Shown here: positions 1 through 12,735 of the stretch, in pieces
How positions within the stretch are numbered: the first letter of the stretch is position 1
Layout of the letters: each line of letters begins with the position of its first letter
Program-made: the position numbers and the translations under genes
Notes under the pieces: model-generated
The model's database searches: none
The model's input: only the letters and a program-made list of their open reading frames with translations
What the model was told of the DNA's origin: nothing
NCBI RefSeq assembly: GCF_024653915.1
Contig: NZ_JANLGY010000008.1
Span: 1 to 56,356, forward strand
Direction: 5' to 3'
Origin: Sulfuricaulis sp.
GTDB lineage: Bacteria; Pseudomonadota; Gammaproteobacteria; Acidiferrobacterales; Sulfurifustaceae
Length of the DNA stretch: 56,356 nt

Positions 1-91
1 TGGCGGAGAGAGAGGGATTCGAACCCTCGATGGGATTTTGTCCCATACGCCCTTAGCAGGGGCGCGCCTTCGGCCACTCGGCCATCTCTCC
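1..91 (-). tRNA. tRNA-Ser (GCU anticodon)
   Basis: Read on the minus strand this folds as a class II tRNA with a long variable arm. It has an encoded CCA end, a GGTTCGAATCC T-arm, and an anticodon loop with GCT between CCCCT and AAGGG. It lies just downstream of csrA, a neighbourhood also seen in enterics. Confidence 0.96.
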
Positions 92-156
92 TTGCAAGCA
101 AGATGCCTGCAAGGATACCTGCGCACCCCGGGGACGTAAAGCTAAAACCGGTAAAT

Positions 157-378
157 TCAGCCCTTGCTGCCGCCCTGAGCCATGCCGGGCATGGGATGCA
201 ACTCGCCCGATTCTTTCTCTTTTTTGATGCGCTCGTAGATTTCCTCGCGATGAACGGGGATCTCCTTGGGTGCATTTACACCGATCCGGACCTGATTGCC
301 TTTGATGCCTAGCACGGTGACCTGAACATCGTCGCCGATGTTGAGGGATTCGCCAATGCGTCGAGTAAGTATCAGCAT
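157..378 (-). CDS. csrA: carbon storage regulator CsrA
   Basis: CsrA is a small dimeric RNA-binding protein that binds GGA motifs in mRNA leaders and controls translation and stability of carbon-storage, motility and biofilm genes. The 73-residue product opens with [12 protein letters not shown] and contains the RNA-contacting [10 protein letters not shown] stretch. It is slightly longer than the E. coli protein (61 aa) through a Gly/Met-rich tail. The start follows an AAGGAG ribosome site. It lies between lysC and tRNA-Ser, all on the minus strand. Confidence 0.97.
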   Translation of the reverse strand: MLILTRRIGESLNIGDDVQVTVLGIKGNQVRIGVNAPKEIPVHREEIYERIKKEKESGELHPMPGMAQGGSKG

Positions 379-705
379 TGCTCTACACTCCTTTCAGTAT
401 TACCTAAATCCATAACGTTCCTTTCCCTTTTCCCTTTGCCCGGTCACCCACCCCTGGGCTTGACCGACTCCTCAACAAGTGTTGCCGAACATCTTTATGA
501 CAAATTTTTGGCAAACTTTCCCATGGCGGCAGGCGCTACGGCATTTTCAGCGTCTCGCGCAACCCGCTTGGCGCCTTACTGATCACCCGGCGGATTGCTA
601 ACTCGCGGATATCACAGGAAAATCCTGTTAATCCCGCTATATTCGCCTACCTGCCTATACCTATGCAGCTTCTGTGCCAGCTTTGGAGGGGTATTAAACT
701 GCGGA
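379..705. other. intergenic region between lysC and csrA
   Basis: About 330 bases without a convincing gene. It should carry the csrA promoter, read to the left, and the end of the lysC transcript. A short perfect inverted repeat (ACAGGA-AAA-TCCTGT) lies near 615-629, but no U-tract follows it in the lysC direction, so I do not call it a terminator. No riboswitch was recognised. Confidence 0.4.
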
Positions 706-1926
706 TTAAATGCTTTTTTCGAGACCAAAGGTACCGTGCAGGGCACGGACCCCCAATTCCAGGTACTTTTCATCGACCACCACGGAAATCTTGATCTCCG
801 AGGTCGAAATCATCTGGATGTTGATGCCTTCGTCCGCCAGGGTCTTGAACATCTGACTGGCAATACCGGCGTGTGAGCGCATGCCAACACCGACCACGGA
901 AATTTTCACGATCTTGTCGTCGCCGCTCACCTCGCGCGCCTTCAGCTCCTGGGCAACCCGCTTCAAAATTTCCATAGCCTGCTTGTAATCGCCACGATGG
1001 ACCGTGAAGGTGAAGTCGGTGGTGCCATCCGCGCCGACATTCTGCACGATCATGTCGACATTGATATTGGCCTTGCCAATTTCATTCAGGATACGGGCGG
1101 CAATGCCAGGCTTGTCCGGTACACCACGTACGGTGAGCTTGGCTTCGTCACGATTGAACGCAATGCCTGAAATGGCGGGTGCTTCCATGTTGTTTTCCTC
1201 ATAGGTAATGAGCGTGCCCGGCCCTTCCACGAAGGAGGAAAGCACGCGCAATGGGACCTTGTACTTGCCGGCGAATTCGACCGAGCGGATTTGCAACACC
1301 TTGGAGCCGAGGCTCGCCAACTCGAGCATCTCCTCGAAGGTGATGCGATCCAGTCGCCGTGCCTCGGGGACAATGCGTGGGTCGGTCGTATAGACGCCAT
1401 CCACATCGGTGTAAATCTGGCATTCGTCGGCCTTGAGCGCGGCGGCCATGGCCACGCCCGTGGTGTCCGAACCGCCACGTCCCAGCGTGGTGATATTGCC
1501 CTCTTCGTCCACGCCCTGGAAACCGGCCACGACCACGACACGGCCTTTCTTCAAGTCCTCGCGGACGCGTGACTCGTCGATGTCGAGAATACGCGCCTTG
1601 CCGTAGACATTGTCGGTGCGGATATGCACCTGGTGGCCGGTATAGGAACGCGCCGGGCAACCGATTTTCTCCAGTGCCATGGCGAGCAAGGCAATGGTGG
1701 CCTGCTCGCCGGTTGCAAGCAGTACGTCGAGCTCGCGCGGCGGCAGATCGGTGTTAATGGATTTGGCAAGCTTCAACAACCGGTCGGTCTCGCCACTCAT
1801 GGCAGAAACCACAACGACGAGATCGTCCCCGTTCTGGCGCATGCGCGCGACCTTCTCGGCCACAGCGTTGATACGCTCGGGACTGCCGACAGAAGTGCCG
1901 CCGTATTTCTGTACAATCAATGCCAT
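706..1926 (-). CDS. lysC: aspartate kinase (aspartokinase)
   Basis: Catalyses ATP-dependent phosphorylation of aspartate, the first step to lysine, threonine, methionine and diaminopimelate. The 406-residue product begins with the KYGGTSVG nucleotide-binding motif and has the amino-acid kinase fold over roughly residues 1-240. Two C-terminal ACT domains follow (about 265-406) and would bind the feedback amino acids. Its length matches the monofunctional, ACT-regulated aspartokinases. The lysC-csrA order downstream of alaS is common in gammaproteobacteria. No lysine riboswitch was recognised upstream, where a dispersed repeat lies instead. Confidence 0.95.
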   Translation of the reverse strand: MALIVQKYGGTSVGSPERINAVAEKVARMRQNGDDLVVVVSAMSGETDRLLKLAKSINTDLPPRELDVLLATGEQATIALLAMALEKIGCPARSYTGHQVHIRTDNVYGKARILDIDESRVREDLKKGRVVVVAGFQGVDEEGNITTLGRGGSDTTGVAMAAALKADECQIYTDVDGVYTTDPRIVPEARRLDRITFEEMLELASLGSKVLQIRSVEFAGKYKVPLRVLSSFVEGPGTLITYEENNMEAPAISGIAFNRDEAKLTVRGVPDKPGIAARILNEIGKANINVDMIVQNVGADGTTDFTFTVHRGDYKQAMEILKRVAQELKAREVSGDDKIVKISVVGVGMRSHAGIASQMFKTLADEGINIQMISTSEIKISVVVDEKYLELGVRALHGTFGLEKSI

Positions 1927-1952
1927 GGATACCGGTTTCGCTTGCTGCTGGT

Positions 1953-1993
1953 TACCCCTCTCCCCTTGCCCTCTCCCGCAAGGGGAGAGGGGG
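1953..1993. repeat. dispersed CCCTCTCCC hairpin repeat, copy 1
   Basis: A perfect inverted repeat (CCCTCTCCC at 1969-1977, GGGAGAGGG at 1983-1991) in a C-rich context between alaS and lysC. The same hairpin with similar flanks recurs at 35381-35403. This sequence type is a frequent intergenic repeat in proteobacterial genomes. Confidence 0.75.
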
Positions 1994-2093
1994 GCAAGTG
2001 CGCCTGCGGCGCGTCATGAATGATTGGGGCGCAAATTAAACCCGCTTTTATGACGGGAGTAAACAGGCCGAGAGCAGCGTGAAAGCACTGGAA

Positions 2094-4694
<2,601 letters not shown>

Positions 4695-4706
4695 TACGCG
4701 TAAAGA

Positions 4707-5132
4707 CTAATCCTGACCGCGAGGATTGAGTAATTGCTGTATTTGATCATAAGTGAAGCCGCGATATTGCAGAAAACGCGCCTGACGGGCACGTTCCGCA
4801 TAACTTTTGGGTATTTTGCCGCCGAATTTCTTGCGCTGGACACGGCGGATGTCTTCGAGCCATTCCTGTCTCGTGACAACGAGCCAGTTTTCGATGGCCG
4901 CGGGCGCCACCCCCTTTTCCTGTAATTCCTTCTGGATGCGCAGCGGCCCATAACCCCGGTTGCGTCGTGCCCGAATCAGGCTTTCCATGAAGCGGTCATC
5001 GGAAACAAGATGCTCGCTTTCCAGATTGCTGACGACCACCGCGGCCAACGCTTCGTCGCATCCCTTTCTCAACAATTTATGTTGTAACTCACGGCAACTG
5101 TGTTCGCGCCGCGCCAGATACTGCATGGCCAT
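4707..5132 (-). CDS. recX: regulatory protein RecX
   Basis: RecX binds RecA filaments and limits their extension. The 141-residue frame has the tandem three-helix architecture of the family, with YLARREHSCRELQHKLLRKG near the start and the RNRGYGPLRIQKELQEKG repeat. It lies 41 bases after recA. The ATG used here may be internal: the same frame stays open upstream with a family-like ITPARARQ sequence, but only CTG is available there as a start. Alternatively the protein is simply short at the N-terminus. Confidence 0.9.
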   Translation of the reverse strand: MAMQYLARREHSCRELQHKLLRKGCDEALAAVVVSNLESEHLVSDDRFMESLIRARRNRGYGPLRIQKELQEKGVAPAAIENWLVVTRQEWLEDIRRVQRKKFGGKIPKSYAERARQARFLQYRGFTYDQIQQLLNPRGQD

Positions 5133-5173
5133 CTGACGCGCACGCGCCGGAGTGATCTCCGGCGAATCTGATT

Positions 5174-6223
<1,050 letters not shown>

Positions 6224-6313
6224 GCTGTTCTCCTGCGGCAATTCGCCGAAACGGTGTTCAATATTTTTGAAAAGCTAGATGTGAAAACGATTATTCCACA
6301 ATTCCCATGAAAT

Positions 6314-6376
6314 GGCCTAGCCCCACGCAGACAGCGTCTGCCAAGGCCTAAAAACCTCACCTTTCAGGTTAAAGGT
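6314..6376. promoter_or_regulatory. two inverted repeats in the pncC-recA gap
   Basis: A two-part hairpin spans 6314-6348 (outer GGCCT/AGGCC, inner GCAGAC-AGC-GTCTGC). A second perfect repeat, ACCTTT-CAGGTT-AAAGGT, spans 6359-6376. They lie where the recA promoter should be. No CTG-N10-CAG LexA box of the enteric type was seen, so if recA is SOS-controlled here the operator has diverged. Confidence 0.45.
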
Positions 6377-6397
6377 TGATAAAAATACAACGCAATC

Positions 6398-6877
6398 TCA
6401 GCGAATAAAATCCAGCACGCCCTGAAGCGCCGCGGTCACAGCCTGCCTACGCACGCTCTCGCGGTCGCCGGAAAAGACCTGCTTGCGGCTCTGGGTGTCG
6501 CGTTTCTTGCCGGCCCAGGCGAAACAGACGGTGCCGACCGGTTTCTCCGGCGTGCCGCCGCTGGGGCCGGCAATACCGGTAATGGCAAGCGCGACCTGCG
6601 CGTGGGAATGGGTCAGCGCCCCCTCGGCCATGGCGCGCGCCGTCTGGTCGCTGACCGCGCCGTAGCGCGACAGAATTGTGGTCTTTACGCCCAGCATTTC
6701 GCGCTTAGACAGGTTGGTGTAAGCGACAAAACCGCGCTCAAACCATTCAGAACTGCCCGCCACCGAGGTCATCATCTGCGCCACCCATCCGCCGGTGCAT
6801 GATTCGGCCGTGGCCAGCATGAGGCCCTGACGTTTCAGTTCCTGACTGACGGCACGCGCCAGCGTTTCGATTTCCAT
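6398..6877 (-). CDS. pncC: nicotinamide-nucleotide amidohydrolase (CinA C-terminal type)
   Basis: Deamidates NMN to nicotinate mononucleotide in pyridine-nucleotide salvage. The 159-residue product corresponds to the stand-alone CinA C-terminal domain, with the TAESCTGGWVAQMMTSVAG motif, the FERGFVAYTNLSKREMLGV segment and ITGIAGPSGGTPEKPVG. Placement immediately before recA is a well-conserved gammaproteobacterial arrangement. The gene is full length for this short form. Confidence 0.95.
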   Translation of the reverse strand: MEIETLARAVSQELKRQGLMLATAESCTGGWVAQMMTSVAGSSEWFERGFVAYTNLSKREMLGVKTTILSRYGAVSDQTARAMAEGALTHSHAQVALAITGIAGPSGGTPEKPVGTVCFAWAGKKRDTQSRKQVFSGDRESVRRQAVTAALQGVLDFIR

Positions 6878-6969
6878 GCGCGCAAGGATAACGCGGTAAC
6901 CGCCGAGGTGACAGAGTGGCCGGAAGATCTTTCAAAACACCTGAAACGCAGATATGCGACTAAAAGCCT

Positions 6970-7182
6970 TCTCAAAAACGTCGCGAGCGGCCGTCAGCCG
7001 GGTGAGTACGGAGCGCAGGAACCGGAGTGGACACGGCAATCCATGAGGGCGAGAGCGAAATAGGCGAAGCACCGCTTCGCCCGCTCGCAGCGCCCGCCGC
7101 CTACCAGCGGCGGGCCGGACCGCCGAAGGCGGCCGAGCACCGCCCGATCCCGGATCACGGACGCGCAGCAGTTTTTGGGATG
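6970..7182. repeat. candidate structured repeat element with terminal inverted repeats
   Basis: A GC-rich segment of about 210 bases fills the gap between pncC and the TSUP gene. Its ends are similar in inverted orientation (CTCAAAAACG at the left; GTTTTTGGGA at the right, which reads TCCCAAAAAC in reverse). Inside are perfect hairpins GGCGAAGC-ACC-GCTTCGCC (7063-7081) and GCCCGCCGC-CTACCA-GCGGCGGGC (7092-7115). No credible gene is present. Whether it is dispersed in the genome needs a genome-wide search. Confidence 0.5.
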
Positions 7183-7186
7183 ACTT

Positions 7187-7975
7187 CTAGCCGATCAGCA
7201 TGCGCACGCCGAGTACCGCCAGGAACACGGCGAAGAAACGGCGCAGCACGACAACTGGCAAGATATGCGTGAGCTTTGCGCCGAGCGGGGCAAACAACAG
7301 GCTGGATATTACGATGCCGGCGAATGCCGGCCAGTAGAGATAACCGCTGCTCCATTCGGGAAGACCGCTTTTATTCCAGCCCGTAGCGACAAAACCGGCC
7401 GCGCCGGCCAAGGCGATGGGCAAGCCGCAGGCGCTGGAAGTGGCTACGGCCTGACGCAGGGTAAAGTTGCACCAAACCAGGAAGGGAGTGGTCAAGGTTC
7501 CTCCGCCGATTCCCAATGCCGCCGATATCGCACCGATCACACCACCGGCGATGTTCGTGCCCACAGTCCCGGGCAAATGCCCGCGCGGCGCCACCATAAG
7601 ATTAAATCCGATCTGCGCCGCCACCAGCAGCTCGAAAATGCCGAACCACAGACGCATCGCATTCGTGGGCAGGAAATCGGCGATCACCGCGCCCAGCAGC
7701 GCCCCGACCACGATGCCTGGTGTCAACCGGCGAAACACCGGCCATTGCACGGCGCCGTGCCGGTGGTGCGCGCGCATGGAGGAGATCGAGGTGATCGCGA
7801 TGGTCGCGAGCGAGGTGCCGATCGCTAGATGCACGATCACGGTTGGATCGACGCCCTGCCCCTGAAAAACAAATACCAATACCGGGACGATAATCAGCCC
7901 ACCGCCAACGCCGAGCAATCCGGCAATCAGTCCGGCGAAGGCGCCGACCAGCAGATAAATCAGTAGGGTTTCCAA
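7187..7975 (-). CDS. TSUP family (TauE/SafE) membrane transporter
   Basis: A 262-residue hydrophobic protein with the family's duplicated pattern: LLVGAFAGLIAGLLGVGGG near the N-terminus and GGVIGAISAALGIGGGTL in the middle. Members export or import sulfite, sulfonates or other organic anions; the substrate cannot be told here. The start is a TTG five bases from the stop of the preceding permease gene, whose last codons supply a GAGGA ribosome site, so the two genes are probably translationally coupled. Confidence 0.9.
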   Translation of the reverse strand: METLLIYLLVGAFAGLIAGLLGVGGGLIIVPVLVFVFQGQGVDPTVIVHLAIGTSLATIAITSISSMRAHHRHGAVQWPVFRRLTPGIVVGALLGAVIADFLPTNAMRLWFGIFELLVAAQIGFNLMVAPRGHLPGTVGTNIAGGVIGAISAALGIGGGTLTTPFLVWCNFTLRQAVATSSACGLPIALAGAAGFVATGWNKSGLPEWSSGYLYWPAFAGIVISSLLFAPLGAKLTHILPVVVLRRFFAVFLAVLGVRMLIG

Positions 7976-7979
7976 TTCC

Positions 7980-9203
7980 TCATTTTCCAGTCATCTGATA
8001 AATCTGGAACAACACGAATCCGGTGGCCGCGAGAAATCCGGTGATGGGAATCCAGACCGGATAAACACGAATGACGTCCGGCTTCGGATGACGCTGCTTG
8101 ATAAGCACCAGAGACAGGTTGATCAGCGCAAACACTATCAGAATAATAAAGCTGGTCACCTTGGCCAGCGTCACCAGCGGCAGCCACAACGCCAGCGCGA
8201 GTACGATCGCGGTGGCCACGGCCGTGGACAGCAGCGGTGTCTGCGTGACGGCATGCACCTTCCCGAACGCGCCGTGCAGCCAGCCCTCGCGGCTCATGCC
8301 GTACAGCACGCGCGCCACCATGATGATCTGGATCAGCGCTCCGTTCACCACGGCGAAGATGCTGATCAAGCTGATGAGCGTGGGCGGGGAACCGGTGGCA
8401 CGCTCGTAGATCAGCGCCAACGGCGCGCGGCTTTGCGCCAGCTCCGCCGGCGGCAGCGCCAGTACTGCCACCAGCGAGACCAGCAAGTACAAAACGGTTG
8501 AAACGACGATGGCGATGATGATGGCCAACGGAAGAATTCGTGCCGGGTCCTTCACTTCCTCGGCCACGTTGACCATGTCTTCGAAGCCGATGAAGGCATA
8601 GAACGCGAGAAATGCCCCCATCATGATCCCCAGCCAGATGCCACCATCGGCCGGCGGAATCAGCTCGGGCAGGCGCGCCGGCAGATCGCCCAGGCTGCCG
8701 CCAGCCACGAACAGCACCAGCAGCAAACCGCCCACTTCCACCAGCGTGATCAGGGACGCGGCCATCACGGATTCGGCGATGCCCCATGCCGCCAGCGCCC
8801 CCAGCAGCAATACCAGCAGCGTGATGGCAAACCAGTCGGGAATCGCCACGAAGACATGCAGGTAGCCGACGAAACCGTTAGCAATCGTGGCCGCCGAAAC
8901 CACACCGGTGAGAATGATCAACCAGCCTACCAGCATTGAAAGCCTGCGCAGGCGAAAACCCTTCTGCACATAGACTGCCTCGCCCGCGTTTTTCGGATAG
9001 CGTGCCGATAACTCGGCGTAAGACAATCCCGTCAACGCCGCGAGCACTGCCGCAATCACGAACGACAACGGCGCGTAAAGACCGGCGAGACCGGCGACTT
9101 TACCGATCAGCACATAAATGCCGGCGCCGAGGATGGTGCCCAATCCGTACAGCGTGATTTGCGTCAAAGATAACGAGCGCTTGAGTTCGGTAGGTGGCGT
9201 CAT
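7980..9203 (-). CDS. APC superfamily amino acid permease
   Basis: A 407-residue inner-membrane protein with about twelve hydrophobic segments. It begins with the APC signature (LSLTQITLYGLGTILGAGIYVLIGKVAGLAG). Members exchange or import amino acids or polyamines by proton symport; the substrate is not evident. It is the first gene of a two-gene unit with the TSUP transporter, which starts four bases after its stop. Confidence 0.9.
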   Translation of the reverse strand: MTPPTELKRSLSLTQITLYGLGTILGAGIYVLIGKVAGLAGLYAPLSFVIAAVLAALTGLSYAELSARYPKNAGEAVYVQKGFRLRRLSMLVGWLIILTGVVSAATIANGFVGYLHVFVAIPDWFAITLLVLLLGALAAWGIAESVMAASLITLVEVGGLLLVLFVAGGSLGDLPARLPELIPPADGGIWLGIMMGAFLAFYAFIGFEDMVNVAEEVKDPARILPLAIIIAIVVSTVLYLLVSLVAVLALPPAELAQSRAPLALIYERATGSPPTLISLISIFAVVNGALIQIIMVARVLYGMSREGWLHGAFGKVHAVTQTPLLSTAVATAIVLALALWLPLVTLAKVTSFIILIVFALINLSLVLIKQRHPKPDVIRVYPVWIPITGFLAATGFVLFQIYQMTGK

Positions 9204-9279
9204 GTGATTTTCAGATTTTTTATTTGCTCAGCGACTGTAATGGCAGCATAACGCACCCTATAAATGATGCACAAAAAAA

Positions 9280-9753
9280 TCAGGCGCCCTGGACATTCAT
9301 CCAATACACAGCCGCCTGTATCACGGCCAGGGAATAGAAACCGGCGAGGGCATCATCGAGCATGTTGCCCAATCCGCCCTGAATCCGGCGCTCGATCTGG
9401 CGGATGGGAAACGGTTTCCAGATATCGAACAGCCGGAACAGGATAAATCCCGTCACGATCCACATCCATCCGTTCGGAGCCATGAACATGGTAATCAGGT
9501 ATCCGACGATTTCATCCCACACGATGCCGGGATGATCGTGCACGCCCAAATCTTTTTCCGTCACGTGACAAATCCAAATGCCCAGGCCGAACAGCAGAAA
9601 TACGACAACGGCGTAGGTCAATGCTGACAGGGGTTGCAGCAACAGATAAATGGGGATTCCCACCAGTGTGCCAAAAGTGCCCGGTGCCATGGGTGCATTG
9701 CCGGCGCCGAAGCCAAAGGCGAGAAACCGTGCAAACTTTCGCAGCGCTGTCAT
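9280..9753 (-). CDS. pgpA: phosphatidylglycerophosphatase A
   Basis: Dephosphorylates phosphatidylglycerol phosphate to phosphatidylglycerol in the inner membrane. The 157-residue product has the FGAGNAPMAPGTFGTLVGIP motif near the N-terminus and the VWDEIVGYLITMF motif typical of PgpA. I chose the ATG at 9753 because the conserved sequence begins just after it and it lies clear of the helicase gene ending at 9770. A longer frame to 9837 would overlap that gene. The usual partner thiL is not adjacent. Confidence 0.93.
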   Translation of the reverse strand: MTALRKFARFLAFGFGAGNAPMAPGTFGTLVGIPIYLLLQPLSALTYAVVVFLLFGLGIWICHVTEKDLGVHDHPGIVWDEIVGYLITMFMAPNGWMWIVTGFILFRLFDIWKPFPIRQIERRIQGGLGNMLDDALAGFYSLAVIQAAVYWMNVQGA

Positions 9754-9769
9754 ATGCAAACGCACCGCC

Positions 9770-11785
9770 TCACGCGGGCGAAGCCTCGCGCAGATCCTGG
9801 CGAACGAGATTGTCACGCAAGAAGAATGCTTCGACATCTTGCAGCTTCTGGCTCAACGGCATGGGCGGCAGACTGGCGAGAAAGACCTTGCCATAACCTT
9901 TGCTCAACAAGCGCGGGTCGCACAACATCAGCACGCCGTGATCGCTTTCATCGCGTATCAGCCTGCCCACGCCCTGCTTCAGCGTAATGACGGCTTCCGG
10001 CAACTGGTATTCGGCGAAAGGGCTGCGTCCGGTCTGCTCCATCGCCGCCGCGCGCGCCTGCAGCACCGGATCGTCCGGCGAAGCAAAGGGAAGCTTGTCG
10101 ATAATGACGCAGGACAACGCCTCACCGCGCACGTCCACACCTTCCCAGAAACTGCTGGTGCCAAGCAGCACGGCATTGCCCATGTCGCGGAAACGCCGGA
10201 GCAACTCCGAACGGGGAGCGTCACCCTGAACCAGCAGGGGATATTCCAGTTTGTCACGCAGCCGTGCAGTAGCCGCCTTGAGGGCACGGTGACTGGTGAA
10301 CAGGATAAACGCACGACCGCGGCTGGCCTTTAGCACGGGTAACGACGCCTCGATCACACGATCCGTGTAATCCGGCGCCGACGGCGCAGGCAAACCGGGC
10401 GGAATGTATAAAAGAGTCTGTTGCGCATAATCGAAGGGGCTGTCCCACAATCCCGTTTCGGCTTCCTCCAGCCCCAGACGTGCCTGAAAGTGTGTGAAAC
10501 TTTTTTTGATTGCGAGGGTGGCAGAGGTGAATATCCAGGCTTTCTTTCCATTGCCTGTGTGCTCGCGGAATGAAGCCGCGATATCGAGCGGGGTTAGATA
10601 CAGTGTAAAGCTACGCACCGTGGTTTCGAACCAGGCAACGTACTCAGACGGCGGACTCTCACTGATCATCATCAGCCGGTCCAACAGATCCGAGGCCCGG
10701 CGCGCGCAGTTGGCCAGCCCTTGGCCCTTTCCAGCGGCGATATCGAGCACGGCGGAAAGATCCGTTAACCGTGATTTCAATTCCGTCAGCGCCGCATGAA
10801 CTGCCTTGGTATTCTCCAGCTTTTCCCAGGCATCGCGGCGCGGCTCCACGCCAAACGCAAGACGAAAATCGGCGGCTGCCTTTTCGAGCGACTGCGTGGC
10901 TGGCAACAAACCGGCAACGCCACTATGCTCATTTAAATCCTCGGCAATGGCGTCGCGACACAGGCTGACAAGCTGATGGCCGCTGAGCGAAATACCAAGA
11001 AAATTCGACGCCACTTCCGGCAGCTGGTGTGCCTCATCGAAGATGACCGCCTCCACGCCGGGCAATAATTGCCCGAATCCTTCATCGCGCAAGGCCAGAT
11101 CGGCAAAGAAGAGATGGTGATTCACGACGACCACATCGGCGGCCAGCGCCTCGCGGCGTGCGCGGTTGACGAAGCAATCGTCGTAATGTGTGCATTCGCC
11201 GCCCAGACAATTATCGGTGGTGGAAGTAACGAGCGGCCACAGATCGGAATCCTCGGAGATACGGCTCATCTCGGCAACATCCCCGCGCGGTGTGCTCCCG
11301 CTCCACTCCCGGATCAGTGCCAGATTCGACTGATGGCGCCTGCCGGCGAGACGGCCCTCCGTTTCCTCACGTTCGAGGCGATGGAGACAGAGGTAATTCG
11401 AACGACCCTTGAGCAGGGCCGTCGTGACGGGAATCGCGAGGGCGTCGCGCACTATGGGAAGGTCGCGGTGATACAGCTGGTCCTGCAGGTGGCGCGTGCC
11501 GGTCGAGATCAGGATTTTCTTGCCGGACAGCAGCGCCGGCACCAGATAGGCGAAGGTTTTGCCGGTGCCGGTACCCGACTCAGCGATGAAAACAGAATAA
11601 TCCGCCAGCGCCTGCTCGATGCGGGTCGCCATTTCCTGTTGCGCGCGACGCGGTGTGAACCCTTCCTGCCGCCCGGCGAGCGGCCCGTCAAAACCCAGAA
11701 TGTCTTTGCTGGTCAATGGCAATGTATCGCTCGTCTGCTTCTTGCGCCTGATCTGCCCCGGCGATAAGCTGGTGGAAGCATACAA
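9770..11785 (-). CDS. ATP-dependent DNA helicase, DinG/YoaA (XPD-like) family
   Basis: A superfamily 2 iron-sulfur DNA helicase of up to 671 residues. Visible are Walker A (ESGTGTGKT), four cysteines of an iron-sulfur cluster (NYLC, DNC, GGEC, DDC), the DEAH box (VIFDEAHQLPE), and C-terminal helicase motifs ending in a QGVGRLIR segment. Relatives unwind D-loops, R-loops and damaged forks. The outermost start is a TTG; in-frame TTGs about 21-23 codons downstream are also possible. It is divergent from the TRAP operon. Confidence 0.92.
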   Translation of the reverse strand: MYASTSLSPGQIRRKKQTSDTLPLTSKDILGFDGPLAGRQEGFTPRRAQQEMATRIEQALADYSVFIAESGTGTGKTFAYLVPALLSGKKILISTGTRHLQDQLYHRDLPIVRDALAIPVTTALLKGRSNYLCLHRLEREETEGRLAGRRHQSNLALIREWSGSTPRGDVAEMSRISEDSDLWPLVTSTTDNCLGGECTHYDDCFVNRARREALAADVVVVNHHLFFADLALRDEGFGQLLPGVEAVIFDEAHQLPEVASNFLGISLSGHQLVSLCRDAIAEDLNEHSGVAGLLPATQSLEKAAADFRLAFGVEPRRDAWEKLENTKAVHAALTELKSRLTDLSAVLDIAAGKGQGLANCARRASDLLDRLMMISESPPSEYVAWFETTVRSFTLYLTPLDIAASFREHTGNGKKAWIFTSATLAIKKSFTHFQARLGLEEAETGLWDSPFDYAQQTLLYIPPGLPAPSAPDYTDRVIEASLPVLKASRGRAFILFTSHRALKAATARLRDKLEYPLLVQGDAPRSELLRRFRDMGNAVLLGTSSFWEGVDVRGEALSCVIIDKLPFASPDDPVLQARAAAMEQTGRSPFAEYQLPEAVITLKQGVGRLIRDESDHGVLMLCDPRLLSKGYGKVFLASLPPMPLSQKLQDVEAFFLRDNLVRQDLREASPA

Positions 11786-11791
11786 TATAAT
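11786..11791 (+). promoter_or_regulatory. putative -10 box of the TRAP operon
   Basis: A perfect TATAAT lies between the divergent helicase gene and tatT. The matching -35 (GATAAG about 17 bases upstream) is weak, so the promoter may need an activator. The region is so short that it overlaps the start of the helicase gene. Confidence 0.45.
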
Positions 11792-11859
11792 CGGGGTGCA
11801 CCATAACCATGCTGGTCGAAATCAGGCCCCAGTCCGCGCTCGCGCCAACGCGTCCTGCC

Positions 11860-12735
11860 ATGCTTCCTCATCTGATAATAAGAGGCATGTCGATCGTCCT
11901 TTGTGGTCTGGTTCTGAATGCCTGTTCCATGGGCCAGATGGTGGCGCGCTCCTCCCTGTCCATTCTGGATAGCGGCAACATCGCCATGAACCGCGAGACC
12001 GATCTGGAGCTCGCTCGTGCCGCCATTCCAGCCAATCTCAAACTCATCGAAGGACTGATCCTGGAGCTCCCGGACAATGCCGAGCTGCGACTTCAGGCCG
12101 CCCAGGGATTTTACGGTTACACCTACGGTTTCATCGAAGATGAGAATAGCCGGCGCGCCTCCGAGCTGTATCGCCGCGGTTTGGAACATGCCCTGCGGGC
12201 ACTCATGTCAGCGGGGTTTTCCGCCGACGTTGCCACGCTGCCTCAGAAGGAGCTCGAGCGCCAGCTCGGCATGCTCGACCGCGGCGCCGTCCCGGCGCTT
12301 TTCTGGTCAGCCACCTGCTGGGCCAAATGGATAGACATGAACCGCGATGACCCGGCACGCATCGCCGAAATGGGCAAGGCCGCGGCACTGATGACGCGCG
12401 TGCTCGAACTCGATGAAAATTATTATTACGGTGGCGCACACCTGTTCTTCGGTGTTTATTACGGCGCCAAGCCGCCCATGTTCGGGGGTGATTTCAACCG
12501 CTCCGCGCAACATTTCGAGAAAGCGCGTGCCGTCACCCAGGGGAAACTGCTGTTTGTCGACATGCTAAGGGCGCAGTATCTGGCGCGTCAACAACTCGAC
12601 CGTCAACAGTTTCATGAACGGCTGACGGCTGTCGTCAAGGCCCCGCCCGATATATTTCCGGAAATGGCACTGGCCAACGCCATCGCCCGGCAAAAAGCCA
12701 GACAACTATTGACCAAAGAAGAGGAATGGTTTTGA
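11860..12735 (+). CDS. TRAP transporter TatT-type lipoprotein (TPR component)
   Basis: A predicted lipoprotein of about 291 residues: a short hydrophobic signal ends in the lipobox LNAC, followed by helical repeats. The family (TatT, first described in Treponema) forms a TPR-like trimer that docks the TRAP substrate-binding protein. The frame runs back to an ATG at 11809. I preferred 11860 because it gives a more normal lipoprotein signal; neither start has a strong ribosome site. Its end overlaps dctP by ten bases, and DctQ and DctM follow, which supports the assignment. Confidence 0.82.
   Translation: MLPHLIIRGMSIVLCGLVLNACSMGQMVARSSLSILDSGNIAMNRETDLELARAAIPANLKLIEGLILELPDNAELRLQAAQGFYGYTYGFIEDENSRRASELYRRGLEHALRALMSAGFSADVATLPQKELERQLGMLDRGAVPALFWSATCWAKWIDMNRDDPARIAEMGKAAALMTRVLELDENYYYGGAHLFFGVYYGAKPPMFGGDFNRSAQHFEKARAVTQGKLLFVDMLRAQYLARQQLDRQQFHERLTAVVKAPPDIFPEMALANAIARQKARQLLTKEEEWF

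Noticed and set aside
1927-2093. Lysine riboswitch upstream of lysC
   Set aside because: The gap is short and is largely filled by the CCCTCTCCC repeat; no lysine-riboswitch architecture was visible.
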